Shown here piece after piece: positions 34,339-46,145 of a stretch of 64,000 bases of DNA. The stretch spans positions 2,976,001-3,040,000 of the forward strand of contig CBDCXQ010000001.1 in NCBI GenBank assembly GCA_965223835.1. The letters run 5' to 3'. Under the pieces are notes generated by a model. That model had not been told where the DNA came from, did no database searches, and was given only the letters and a program-made list of their open reading frames with translations. The position numbers and the translations under genes were made by a program. Each line of letters begins with the position of its first letter. Positions within the stretch are counted from its first letter, which is position 1. The DNA comes from CAVYXZ01 sp965223835 (GTDB lineage Bacteria > Chloroflexota > Anaerolineae > Aggregatilineales > Phototrophicaceae).

Positions 34339-36753
34339 ATGCAGCCAACCCCCGGATTACGAACTTTCGATTCAACGCACAGTGCCCTGGCTTTTCCACT
34401 GGGTGGCATCGGCACCGGGAATATCTCGCTAGGTGCACGCGGCAATCTCCTGGACTGGGAGATCTTTAACCGACCAGCAAAAGGCACCCGCTTACCCAAT
34501 ACATTCTTTGCGCTACGGACTCAGGTAGGAGAAGAGCCGCCAACCACGCGGGTGCTGGAAGGGCCGTTGCAACCACCTTTTGATCTGTCACATGGCTTTC
34601 ATCCCAGCACCAACGCGGGCCTCCCACGACTTCGCGGCACCACTTTTCATGGCGAGTATCCCTTTGCCACGATTGACTTCGACGCACCCGAACTCCCGGT
34701 GCAAATTCAGCTTGAAGCCTATACACCTCTGATTCCGTTGAACCCGGAAGATTCGGGCATTCCGTGCGCGATCTTTACCTACAAAATGACCAATTCCAGC
34801 TCAAAACATGTCAACCTGACACTGGTCGGTTCACTGGCGAATCCCACTGGTGGACCCAGCTATGATGCCTTCGGCAATATTCGCACCACTGAATTGGGGA
34901 AAACCGTTAACACATATCAAGAAGACAAAAAACTGCGCGGCCTTTACCTGACTGCAACCGGCATTGATGCGGATGACCTAGGCTATGGCGACTTGAGCTT
35001 CGTCACCGATCATCCAAACATCACCGTTAAACCCCAGTGGCTGCGCGGCGCATGGTACGATTTTCTGCGCGAGTTTTGGGATGATCTGGTCGATGATGGT
35101 TTGCTGACGGACCTGAGTTACAATGAACCGCCTACTGACAACAAACCCGATACCGGATCACTCGGTCTGGTCGACACGCTGGAACCGGGCGCAACCCGAA
35201 CTTATCGATTCATTTTGACCTGGTATTTTCCCAACCGCGTCAATAGTTGGGATCTACAATCAGACCGCATCACCCAGAATCATTATGTGACCCGCTTCGA
35301 CAACGCCTGGGATGTCGCTGCCTATGTTGTGCGCGAGTTTGATCGTCTGGATAGGGGAACACGTCAGTTCCACGATGCCTTATTCAGCAGCACCTTCCCA
35401 CCGTATGTATTGGATGCACTTTCCGCCAATATTGTGCCAGTTCGTAGCAACACCTGCTTCTGGTTGGCCGATGGGCGCTTTTTTGGTTGGGAAGGCTGCT
35501 TCGATGACGCAGGTTGTTGCGCCGGTAGCTGTACGCATGTTTGGAGTTATGCGCAGACTGTCGCCTTTCTCTTCCCATCATTGGAGCGGGAAATGCGTAA
35601 CATTGAGTTCCAGATCGAAACCGAAGCAGACGGCCACATGATGTTTCGCAATCACCGTGCGCTGGGCGATGAGTTTCGTTGGACCTGGGGCGATCAGAAA
35701 CCCGAAGCCGCCGTTGATGGGCAAATGGGTAGCATTCTACGCGCTTACCGCGAATTTCAACTCTGCGGCGATCAGGATTGGCTGCGTAGTATCTGGCCCG
35801 GCACCAAACGAGCGATCGACTTTGCCAGCGCCCACTGGGATAACGACAACGATCAGGTACTGGATGGTCGCCAACACAACACCTATGACATCGAATTCTA
35901 CGGTCCCAATCCCTTGAGCAGCATTTACTATCTGGCTGCACTGCGCGCTGTTGAGGAAATGGCTCGAATTCTGAATGAACCGGATCTCAGCCAACGATGT
36001 CGCGCAGCATTCGAATTCGGCAGTCAGAATCTCGATACTCAACTATGGAATGGCGACTATTACATTCAGCAATTAGATGACGTAAACGAGCATCACTACC
36101 AGCACGGCACAGGTTGTCTATCTGACCAGCTGCTGGGCCAACTGCATGCCCGTATTCTCGGCCTGGGTGATTTATTGCCAGGGGACCATGTGCGCAGCGC
36201 AATCAAAGCCGTTTTCGACAACAATTTCCGAGAAAGCTTCCACGATCATGTCAACTGCCAGCGAACATACATCCTGAATGATGAAGCTGGTTTGATCCTG
36301 TGTACCTGGCCCACTGGCGGTCAACCACGCTACCCATTCGTTTATTCGGATGAAGTGTGGACTGGCATTGAATACCACGTCGCTGCCCACCTGATTTACG
36401 AAGGTTGGACAGATGAAGGTCTCAAAATCGTAGCTGCCGCCCGTGCGCGTCACGATGGAATCCGACGAAACCCCTGGAATGAAGTCGAGTGCGGGCATCA
36501 TTACGCCCGGTCGATGTCAAGCTGGGCGGTTCTACTGGCGCTCAGTGGCGCACAATCCGACATGAATGCAGGTCGGTTGACATTTAACCCGGTCCTGGCA
36601 CCAAATACGACTCACTTTAAAACCTTCTGGTCAACAGGTACGGCCTGGGGCATATATTCGATGAATCGTGAAGACCCGGCGGCGGCCTGGCAAACCTCAG
36701 TTGAAGTTCTCGGCGGCAGTTTGGACGGCACACAAATCGTTGACCCAACCTGA
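34339..36753 (+). CDS. GH116-family glycosidase (beta-glucosidase type)
   Basis: Glycoside hydrolase family 116, the family of GBA2 and archaeal beta-glucosidases. 804 residues. N-terminal beta-sandwich (FPLGGIGTGNISLGARGNLL, the family's entry motif), then an (alpha/alpha)6 barrel. GWEGCFDDAGCCAGSCTHVW probably holds the nucleophile Glu, and HNTYDIEFYGP the acid/base Asp; both assignments are by family motif. There is no signal peptide, so it should act in the cytoplasm. ATG 34339 follows AGGCGGTCACAC. An in-frame TTG start 57 bases upstream is rejected. It stands between promoters and looks monocistronic. Confidence 0.87.
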   Translation: MQPTPGLRTFDSTHSALAFPLGGIGTGNISLGARGNLLDWEIFNRPAKGTRLPNTFFALRTQVGEEPPTTRVLEGPLQPPFDLSHGFHPSTNAGLPRLRGTTFHGEYPFATIDFDAPELPVQIQLEAYTPLIPLNPEDSGIPCAIFTYKMTNSSSKHVNLTLVGSLANPTGGPSYDAFGNIRTTELGKTVNTYQEDKKLRGLYLTATGIDADDLGYGDLSFVTDHPNITVKPQWLRGAWYDFLREFWDDLVDDGLLTDLSYNEPPTDNKPDTGSLGLVDTLEPGATRTYRFILTWYFPNRVNSWDLQSDRITQNHYVTRFDNAWDVAAYVVREFDRLDRGTRQFHDALFSSTFPPYVLDALSANIVPVRSNTCFWLADGRFFGWEGCFDDAGCCAGSCTHVWSYAQTVAFLFPSLEREMRNIEFQIETEADGHMMFRNHRALGDEFRWTWGDQKPEAAVDGQMGSILRAYREFQLCGDQDWLRSIWPGTKRAIDFASAHWDNDNDQVLDGRQHNTYDIEFYGPNPLSSIYYLAALRAVEEMARILNEPDLSQRCRAAFEFGSQNLDTQLWNGDYYIQQLDDVNEHHYQHGTGCLSDQLLGQLHARILGLGDLLPGDHVRSAIKAVFDNNFRESFHDHVNCQRTYILNDEAGLILCTWPTGGQPRYPFVYSDEVWTGIEYHVAAHLIYEGWTDEGLKIVAAARARHDGIRRNPWNEVECGHHYARSMSSWAVLLALSGAQSDMNAGRLTFNPVLAPNTTHFKTFWSTGTAWGIYSMNREDPAAAWQTSVEVLGGSLDGTQIVDPT

Positions 36754-36871
36754 TAATCTGTGCGAATTCATGGACAATCTCATATCTTTTCACCAAAAAT
36801 CGTGGTGTATACTGAAAATAGGGTTAGAAATCGGTTACGGAACCCACCACTTTCAACACACTCACATTTGA

Positions 36872-36919
36872 AAGGAGATCGTGCAACACCTGATAAATAA
36901 GGGTGTTCATGTGACTTTA
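36872..36919 (+). promoter_or_regulatory. Distant SD and hairpin before the Hsp70-like gene
   Basis: A strong AAAGGAG (36871-36877) lies 41 bases before the ATG at 36919, too far for direct use. Between them AACACC (36885-36890) and GGTGTT (36902-36907) can form a 6-bp stem with an 11-base loop that would bring the SD closer to the ATG. The only start codon at normal distance from the SD is a GTG at 36881 in another frame, which ends after 28 codons inside the gene. Confidence 0.4.
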
Positions 36920-38523
36920 TGGGCCAAAAACTCGCCATTGACCTCGGAACCACCAACACTGTTGTAGCTCGGTGGGAACCCCAAAGTGAAAGCGCACAAG
37001 TGGTAAGAATTCGCGACATTAGCATCCCAGAAGCTGATGAACGCCCCCCACTGGTGCCATCATTACTTTATGTAGATAGTGGTGAAACAGGTGCTGTCAC
37101 ATTGGGACAGGCCGTGCGGGCCAAGAACCTTGACGTGCAAAAAGACAATCGTCTATTCCGAAATTTCAAGCGGGGGATTGTCGCTTCTCCGGCACCAGAA
37201 CCCCGGGTTATTGACAAACACGCCTGGGATGACCGTGAAGCTGGTAAAAGCTTTGTACGCAATCTTATCGCTTCGCTGCCATACGACGATGGCGAAGTCA
37301 GCCAATTGGTACTGACGGCACCCGTTGCCGCTTTCGAAGGCTACCTGGCCTGGCTCAACGACGTGATGCCTGACCTGGAAGATGAGCAGATTCGCATTGT
37401 TGATGAGTCAACCGCTGCGGCCCTGGGCTATGCTGTGACCAAACCGGGCGCAGTCGTGCTCGTGTTCGATTTTGGAGGCGGCACACTTGACCTATCGCTG
37501 GTTCAACTGCCAGAACATCGCGAAAAAACTGGCGGATTCTTGCGCAAACTTCTCAAAACCAATGCGGCTCAACACTCGGCTCGTGTCATTGCTAAAGCCG
37601 GGCGAATTATTGGCGGCAGCGATGTCGATCAATGGCTACTGGCAACAGTCCTGGAACGCACTGGACTGACGACGAAAGATCTGGGCGATGGCTATCCGCG
37701 TTTACTGACAGCCTGTGAACAAGCCAAAATCGAGCTTTCAACTGTAGAGATCGCAACCATTCAATTTGAGGATGCGGCGGGCAAGACCCATTCGGTCGAT
37801 TATTCGCGCACCGATTTGGAGGCCCTGCTGGAAAAGAACGGCTTCTTCAATGCCCTGCGCCGGGTGGTTGATAAAGTCATGCACGTCGCCCGACAACGCG
37901 GTATCTTCAAGGAAGATATTCACTACGTTTTGATGGTCGGCGGCACATCCCTGATGCCATCAGTCCAGCGAACGCTCGGCCAATACTTCACTGACATGGC
38001 GGTCCGAGCTGATAAACCTTTCACGGCAGTGGCTGAAGGTGCGTTGCAGGTAGCCGCCGGGTTTGGGTTGGAAGATTACCTCATTCACAGTTACGGTCTG
38101 CGCCATCTGGACGAAAATAGCAACACCCACCAGTATGACGAGATTATTCCGATGGGCAGTCGCTATCCCTCAGAAGAGCATATCGAAGTTATGCTGGGGG
38201 CCGCCCACGAAAATCAAGAATCAATCGAATTCGTCATTGGCGAGATCGATTCCGATGCGGTCTCCATGATCGAAGTGCAATACGAAAATGGACAGGCAGT
38301 GTTTGTCGCCCAGGCCAATGAGACCAACCAGCAGATTATTCCGCTCAACGAGGCTGAGGCAGTGAAAATCCTGGCAAAATTGGAACCTGCTGGCAAACCG
38401 GGTGAAGATCGCATTAAGGCTGAGTTTCGGATTGATGATCGGCGGCGGTTGCGCGTATCCGTCACCGACATCAAGACGGACAAGCCATTACTCCAGGATG
38501 TCATTGTCACCACATTACATTAG
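36919..38523 (+). CDS. Hsp70-family (DnaK-like) chaperone or actin-fold ATPase
   Basis: 534 residues with the full actin/Hsp70 nucleotide-binding fold. Phosphate-1 motif AIDLGTTNTVVARW, connector ESTAAALGYA, phosphate-2 motif FDFGGGTLDLSL and adenosine motif VLMVGGTSLMPSVQ. The C-terminal substrate-binding part (from about 390) is a short beta domain without the usual helical lid, so this is a reduced relative of DnaK rather than DnaK itself. No GrpE or DnaJ gene is adjacent. It is followed 12 bases later by a HEAT-repeat gene, which suggests a working pair. The start ATG gives MGQKLAIDLG, the expected beginning. Confidence 0.85.
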   Translation: MGQKLAIDLGTTNTVVARWEPQSESAQVVRIRDISIPEADERPPLVPSLLYVDSGETGAVTLGQAVRAKNLDVQKDNRLFRNFKRGIVASPAPEPRVIDKHAWDDREAGKSFVRNLIASLPYDDGEVSQLVLTAPVAAFEGYLAWLNDVMPDLEDEQIRIVDESTAAALGYAVTKPGAVVLVFDFGGGTLDLSLVQLPEHREKTGGFLRKLLKTNAAQHSARVIAKAGRIIGGSDVDQWLLATVLERTGLTTKDLGDGYPRLLTACEQAKIELSTVEIATIQFEDAAGKTHSVDYSRTDLEALLEKNGFFNALRRVVDKVMHVARQRGIFKEDIHYVLMVGGTSLMPSVQRTLGQYFTDMAVRADKPFTAVAEGALQVAAGFGLEDYLIHSYGLRHLDENSNTHQYDEIIPMGSRYPSEEHIEVMLGAAHENQESIEFVIGEIDSDAVSMIEVQYENGQAVFVAQANETNQQIIPLNEAEAVKILAKLEPAGKPGEDRIKAEFRIDDRRRLRVSVTDIKTDKPLLQDVIVTTLH

Positions 38524-38535
38524 AGAGAAATTACG

Positions 38536-39684
38536 ATGACCGTATCGGATACCAGTACATTCACCGGGCGTGAACCCCGGTTGGCAAACGGCTCGAACAA
38601 ACAGGGTCAACGACGGTTGTCGCTGCGGCGACTGGCAACGATGGTCAATGCCTTACCACCGGAAGCCATCTCGCTGGACGCAGCCACCGAAATGTTGCGT
38701 AATGAAGAATTCTTCGTGCGCTACAATGCCGCCAAGATGCTCAGTCGCCGGGGCGACCGACCTGCTCGCGTCATCATGGAAGACGTGTTGGATAATGGCG
38801 AACCGCCCTCACGCGCCAGCGTTGCCCGTCATCTTTATGGCTTTTCCTGGTTTGCTGCCGAGCCATTGATTCGTAAGGCACTATCGGATAAAGATTCGCG
38901 GGTCCGCGAAGGTGCAATCTATGCCCTGTGTGATTTACGCGAACTAAATGCCTACCAGCTCATGATTGAAGTGCTGAAAACTGAAAATGACGATGTGCGG
39001 GCGGCAGCAGCCTGGGGATTGCGCGATTGTCAGGATGCGGCGGCAGTCCCGGTGCTTCAAGTGGTGCTTCAAGCGGACGACCCCGAAGTGCGGATTAAAG
39101 CCCTGGAGGCGCTGGGCGCGAATGACACGCCCGAAGCCATGCCGGTCGTGCGTGAAGCGATGAATGACCGAGAGCCGGATGTCAAATATGCCGCCACGCT
39201 CAGTTTATTGGAACTGGCGGGCGAGCAATGGTTACAGGAACTTTCGGGCATTATCGGGCGCACCAGCGGTGTGACTTTACAGCAGGTTTTGCGCGGCTTT
39301 TTCCATGCCACCAACTATCTCAAAATCGACGTGGCCCAGACGAAATCTGCCGACCTGATGATTGATGCGTTGGAAACGGCTTTGCTCGACGATATGTCTG
39401 AAGTGCGTGAAGCGGTTGTCTGGCCGCTGGCCTGGATGCGCCATGACCGCACCCCCATCGTCCTGCGACAGGCTTACCGCCGCGAACAGAATAGCGATGT
39501 GAAAGCGCAGATGGTGCGCGTTGCTACCAGCCTCATGAATGAAAGCACGGGTGCGGGCACCGGCATCGAAATCGCCGAAGAAATCCTCAAGGATGCGCTG
39601 GAAAGCCAGGACGGCAAAGTGCGCCGCACGGCGGAGCAAATCCGTGAACAGCGTAATCTGGCGACACCGGCTGTTGTTGGCTAA
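38536..39684 (+). CDS. HEAT-repeat protein, 382 aa
   Basis: Superhelical repeat protein for protein-protein binding. From about residue 45 there are repeats of about 31 residues: FVRYNAAKMLSRRGDRPARV, DSRVREGAIYALCDLRELNA, DDVRAAAAWGLRDCQDAAAV, DPEVRIKALEALGANDTPEA and DVKYAATLSLLELAGEQWLQ, and further copies. The N-terminus (about 1-40) is a basic, unstructured tail. It follows the Hsp70-like gene by 12 bases, with AGAGAGAAATTACG before ATG 38536, so the two should be made together. A client-binding or scaffold role is inferred. Confidence 0.84.
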   Translation: MTVSDTSTFTGREPRLANGSNKQGQRRLSLRRLATMVNALPPEAISLDAATEMLRNEEFFVRYNAAKMLSRRGDRPARVIMEDVLDNGEPPSRASVARHLYGFSWFAAEPLIRKALSDKDSRVREGAIYALCDLRELNAYQLMIEVLKTENDDVRAAAAWGLRDCQDAAAVPVLQVVLQADDPEVRIKALEALGANDTPEAMPVVREAMNDREPDVKYAATLSLLELAGEQWLQELSGIIGRTSGVTLQQVLRGFFHATNYLKIDVAQTKSADLMIDALETALLDDMSEVREAVVWPLAWMRHDRTPIVLRQAYRREQNSDVKAQMVRVATSLMNESTGAGTGIEIAEEILKDALESQDGKVRRTAEQIREQRNLATPAVVG

Positions 39685-39708
39685 GTATAACCTTCATTTG
39701 CGATCATT

Positions 39709-39740
39709 GAGCGTCTCATTATTGGGGCGCTTTTTCTTTT
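39709..39740 (+). terminator. Intrinsic terminator after the Hsp70-like/HEAT pair
   Basis: GAGCGTCTC-ATTATT-GGGGCGCTT (7 to 8 bp stem with two G-U pairs) followed by TTTTTCTTTT. It ends the two-gene unit. Confidence 0.75.
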
Positions 39741-39821
39741 CATAAAACCCCTAATTCTTGGGAACTGCTTTTTAGAATTGTTCGTCATAATAATGAGATC
39801 AGTGATTTTGGGGAATTATTA

Positions 39822-40793
39822 ATGCAAACTCAAATCAATAAAAATTTACGTGCAAAAATCATAATATTAATGGCTCTTTTCCTAGTTTCTATAACGGCTT
39901 GCACATCGGCAGGGCCTTCAGAAGTGGAATTGCAGGCAACCCAGATATCATCGCTAAATCGCACTACCATTGCAATGGCGGAGGCGACAAACGTAGCATC
40001 CGCTTCCACTGAACAATCGCAAGCTGAAAACTTACCGAATGCACAATCAGAGCGTATCATCCTCAAAAACGCGACATTGACGATTACTGTTGACGACCCG
40101 GAAGCCCGCATTAACGAAATCTCGGCAATGGCGGAGAACATGGGCGGTTGGATTGTCACGTCGAATGTATACGCCACTACCCGCGCCGATGGCGAAGAAA
40201 CAACTAATGGGTCCATCACGATTCGCATCCCCGCTGACCGTCTCAATGAGGTGCTGGAACGGATTAAATCCGACACTATTGCCGTTAACAATGAGAACAT
40301 CATCGGGCAGGATGTCACCAACGAATACGTTGATCTTTCCAGCCGTTTGAAGAATCTCGAAGCGACGGAAACCCAACTTCAGCGCATCATGGAAACCGCT
40401 ACCGAAGTCGAGGATGTGCTGGCGGTACAGCATGAATTGACCACTGTCCGCGAAAATATCGAGGTCATTCAGGGTCGCCTGAATTTCTTCGATGAAGCGG
40501 CGGCGTTTGCCTCCGTCCGCGTCGATGTACACCCCAAACCACAGGGGCCGATTCAGACACAGCAGGTCGGCTGGAATCCGGGGTCAACGGTTGAACGGTC
40601 ACTCGGCGCGTTGGTCAGCATCCTGCAAGGGCTGACAGACCTCGCTATCACATTACTGATAATTGGCTTGCCGCTGGTCGTCATCATCGGCGTTCCGGGG
40701 CGGTTGCTGTGGCGAAGTCGGCAGCGCTGGTTCCCTTCTCGACCTGAGAATGCAGAAAAAACAAACTCTGCCAGCCAGGGCGAGACAAATTGA
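39822..40793 (+). CDS. DUF4349-domain lipoprotein
   Basis: 323 residues. The N-terminal signal ends in FLVSITACTS, a lipobox with Cys about residue 27. A short Ser/Thr/Glu-rich linker leads to the DUF4349 domain (about 75-235): ILKNATLTITVDDPEARINE, MGGWIVTSNVY, GSITIRIPADRLNEVLERIK and VTNEYVDLSSRLKNLEATET. The end has a coiled-coil stretch, one membrane helix (about 268-290) and a basic tail. ATG 39822 follows TTGGGGAATTATTA. The function is unknown; proteins of this family are outward-facing envelope components. Confidence 0.87.
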   Translation: MQTQINKNLRAKIIILMALFLVSITACTSAGPSEVELQATQISSLNRTTIAMAEATNVASASTEQSQAENLPNAQSERIILKNATLTITVDDPEARINEISAMAENMGGWIVTSNVYATTRADGEETTNGSITIRIPADRLNEVLERIKSDTIAVNNENIIGQDVTNEYVDLSSRLKNLEATETQLQRIMETATEVEDVLAVQHELTTVRENIEVIQGRLNFFDEAAAFASVRVDVHPKPQGPIQTQQVGWNPGSTVERSLGALVSILQGLTDLAITLLIIGLPLVVIIGVPGRLLWRSRQRWFPSRPENAEKTNSASQGETN

Positions 40794-40875
40794 ACTTCAC
40801 GAACAGAAACTCTGAAGCAAGGTGTCAACCAATTTCAACCATTACATAAGCATGTTCGACGGCTAAGCTTTCTCA

Positions 40876-40898
40876 TGATGCAACTGCAAACTGCGCAC
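40876..40898 (+). repeat. Direct repeat, copy 1
   Basis: TGATGCAACTGCAAACTGCG continuing CAC: 21 of 23 bases match copy 2 at 41639-41661. This copy lies past the 3' end of the broken HepT gene. On the minus strand it reads VRSLQLHH, like the end of carB (VRSLQTHH). Confidence 0.7.
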
Positions 40899-40948
40899 CC
40901 TGGGGCACTTCTCTTTCAGCTTATGGGCAATAGGCTGAATATCGAAAT

Positions 40949-41287
40949 CTATTCATCGGCATCCATGTCGCTTTCAATAGCCTGGGCTAAGGCTGGGAGA
41001 TCATGGTCAACGATGTACCAAACCGCATCAAGATCGACTTCAAGATATTCGTGAACAACAACGTTGCGAAACCCACGCATTTTGTCCCATTAAACCTCAG
41101 GGTGATCGTCTACAAATTCATCAGAAAGACGCAAGGCGGACTGAACCATAATCTGAAGTTTGCGAAGCACTGCATCTTGAATTAGCTTTGAAGCGTGAAA
41201 GGTATCACGGCCATCTTCAGTATAGGCCTGAATATCAGCAATACACTCGCGGACGTGGATGAGATAGAAGCGATCATCCTTCTTCAT
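40949..41287 (-). pseudogene. HepT-like toxin gene cut by an in-frame TAA
   Basis: HepT toxins are HEPN-fold RNases paired with MntA antitoxins. The frame from ATG 41287 codes 65 residues (KKDDRFYLIHVRECIADIQA, KLQIMVQSALRLSDEF, DDHPEV) and hits TAA at 41090-41092. In the same frame it continues for 46 codons, WDKMRGFRNVVVHEYLEVDL and on to TAG at 40949-40951, giving the usual HepT length of about 112. The active-site Rx4HxY (RNVVVHEY) lies after the stop, so the toxin is dead unless the stop is read through. The interruption falls at the conserved H-P-E-x-x-W turn. The gene overlaps the MNT gene by 4 bases. Confidence 0.85.
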
Positions 41288-41604
41288 AGTGGCGTAGCTT
41301 CTTCAAGAACCTGATCGCGCAAATACCAATGCAGCGCTTTTTCGGTCGTGATATCGACCTCTCTGCCAAGCAGCTTCTGCAAATCCATCAGCAGACCGCC
41401 GCCCCCCCACGCGAACCGAGACATATCCACGATGTCTATCAGGAAATCGATATCACTGTCTGCCACAGCTGACCCACGCACAACAGACCCGAAAACACGT
41501 ACATTTCCTGCGCCATATTGTGCTGCAATTTCAAGAATTTCTCCGCGTTTCTTGCGAAGATCTTCAAGCGTCAATGGTTGTCGTGCAGAAGTTCTCTCAG
41601 TCAT
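41284..41604 (-). CDS. MNT-type nucleotidyltransferase, MntA antitoxin family
   Basis: 106 residues. Minimal nucleotidyltransferase signature VRVFGSVVRGSAVADSDIDF gives GSx10DxD, followed by the helix MDLQKLLGREVDITTEKAL. In MntA/HepT pairs this enzyme adds AMP to the toxin and so neutralises it. The catalytic residues are intact here while its toxin partner is broken. It lies 12 bases downstream of carB, in the same direction, inside a direct-repeat-flanked segment. It starts at ATG 41604. Confidence 0.88.
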   Translation of the reverse strand: MTERTSARQPLTLEDLRKKRGEILEIAAQYGAGNVRVFGSVVRGSAVADSDIDFLIDIVDMSRFAWGGGGLLMDLQKLLGREVDITTEKALHWYLRDQVLEEATPL

Positions 41605-41616
41605 GGTTCCATTATA

Positions 41617-44844
<3,228 letters not shown>

Positions 44845-44921
44845 TTGTGTGATATTAGACCAATGAGTAAAATTAACTTATTGAAAATAAATATTCTACC
44901 AACTAACTTCAAGGAAGACAG

Positions 44922-45347
44922 ATGCCATCGAACAAAGATTTAAACAGCTTTCTAGGTGATCTTGGCGAGACAATAGTTGCTTACGAATTAATGAAACGCG
45001 AATGGGACGTGACTAAGCACCTGGGTGGTCACGGTTACGATCTTGTTGCTACAAAACATCGTGCCAAATCCCATGTTAGCCTCACAATCGAAGTCAAAAC
45101 AACCGATCCTGAACGAAAGACCGGGAAAACACGCCATCAGCTAACAGTCCTACTAACCGAAAGTGAATTCGATACTGCTGATTACCTATTTTTCTACATT
45201 CATTCAACGCGACCAACATTTTTTATCATTCCCAGAACTGAGTTCCCATCTTCGAGATCAGTCACCGTAACAATCAATAAGCAGGGAGAGATTTCCTCAG
45301 GAACTAAATATGAGCCATATCGCAATAATTGGGAACAGTTGGGATAA
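44922..45347 (+). CDS. PD-(D/E)xK-like nuclease domain protein, 141 aa
   Basis: Small protein with a likely restriction-endonuclease fold: the helix SFLGDLGETIVAYELMKREW, then GGHGYDLVAT (the first Asp of the motif), and SLTIEVKTT (the E-x-K). This D...ExK arrangement is typical of the superfamily. There is no methylase partner in the window, so the role is unclear; an orphan or anti-phage gene is possible. It is on the opposite strand to its neighbours and lies 77 bases from the carB start. ATG 44922 follows AAGGAAGACAG. Confidence 0.65.
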   Translation: MPSNKDLNSFLGDLGETIVAYELMKREWDVTKHLGGHGYDLVATKHRAKSHVSLTIEVKTTDPERKTGKTRHQLTVLLTESEFDTADYLFFYIHSTRPTFFIIPRTEFPSSRSVTVTINKQGEISSGTKYEPYRNNWEQLG

Positions 45348-45371
45348 TGCTAATCAGAATTGCCTTCACTA

Positions 45372-45545
45372 TCACTCACGCCTTAAAAGCGGAATCAAGA
45401 ACACGAAACAGGCGATCAAAAACACCAGACTGCCCGCCAATCCAATCATGCTGCCACTTTCGATGCTGGAAGCGGTATACAACAGAGCACATAGAATAAA
45501 CAACCCCCAGCCCCACAACTGATATTTCCGATCGCGCTCACTCAT
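45372..45545 (-). CDS. Small membrane protein, 57 aa
   Basis: Two hydrophobic helices (YQLWGWGLFILCALLYTASS and GLAGSLVFLIACFVFLIPLL) with a charged end (RRE). ATG 45545 overlaps the PIN-like gene's TGA by 8 bases, so it is translated after it. An in-frame start at 45575 would add ten residues. No family is recognised. Confidence 0.55.
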   Translation of the reverse strand: MSERDRKYQLWGWGLFILCALLYTASSIESGSMIGLAGSLVFLIACFVFLIPLLRRE

Positions 45546-45918
45546 CGCTACCGCCAATAGGCAAAGATCGAACACGAACTCTGGATTCTTCGATAATCAC
45601 CAGCGCACCAGACTCTAAGTCCTCCAGTACATTGGGCAAGTTCTTTAATAGCACCATAAATTGATCTTCAGGTTTGCGTAACATCGGCCATCTAAAAATA
45701 ATTACCGATGGCTTATCTACATTTCGAAAAGCAAGAATACGTCCAAAATCGGTATCGGCTGAAATTAGAACGCGGTTCTCATCTGCGGCACGCTCAAAAA
45801 TTGCTTCGTCTGTCGCTGCCTGCAAGGCATATTGGCGAACATGAATCGAGTCATGACCAGCAGCTCGCAATTTATCAGCTAACACCGGTGACAAGGCATT
45901 GTCTATCAAAAACCTCAT
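45538..45918 (-). CDS. DUF5615 PIN-like protein, probable toxin
   Basis: 126 residues of the DUF5615 PIN-like family. It begins MRFLIDNALSPVLADKLRAA with the first acidic residue, then GHDSIHVRQYALQAATDEAI and LISADTDFGRILAF, with the central Asp pair. PIN-like folds cut RNA. Such genes often follow a DUF433 gene, and here that order holds (DUF433 first, 2-base gap), which suggests a toxin-antitoxin pair. Confidence 0.85.
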   Translation of the reverse strand: MRFLIDNALSPVLADKLRAAGHDSIHVRQYALQAATDEAIFERAADENRVLISADTDFGRILAFRNVDKPSVIIFRWPMLRKPEDQFMVLLKNLPNVLEDLESGALVIIEESRVRVRSLPIGGSDE

Positions 45919-45920
45919 GC

Positions 45921-46145
45921 TTATCCAACCAGCGGCAATTGACGTTCTCGAACCGCCGCCGCCGCAAATTGAAGCGCCTCAGCAATATCCTCAATTTCCA
46001 GGTCGGGATAATTCTGCAATATATCATCAGTGGTCATCCCCGAGGCAACCATATCAACGACGGTGGCAACCGGGATACGCAGCCCACGAATACAGGGTAA
46101 GCCATCCATTTGCTCATAATTTACAGTGATGCGCCCAAATTTCAT
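45921..46145 (-). CDS. DUF433 protein, probable antitoxin
   Basis: 74 residues. Typical DUF433 text: RITVNYEQMDGLPCIRGLRI then PVATVVDMVASGMTTDDILQ and YPDLEIEDIAEALQFAA. These proteins have a winged-helix-like fold and usually pair with DUF5615 partners, as here. It overlaps the Uma2 gene by 4 bases, so the three are in one transcript. Confidence 0.88.
   Translation of the reverse strand: MKFGRITVNYEQMDGLPCIRGLRIPVATVVDMVASGMTTDDILQNYPDLEIEDIAEALQFAAAAVRERQLPLVG

Noticed and set aside
35384..35941. Antisense open frame inside the GH116 gene
   Set aside because: It is a shadow of a strongly conserved coding sequence with no family resemblance; the same holds for other long frames opposite gltB, carB and ileS.
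36881..36967. GTG-started leader ORF before the Hsp70-like gene as a real gene
   Set aside because: It has a good SD but overlaps the gene start out of frame and shows no amino-acid bias; kept only as a possible control element.
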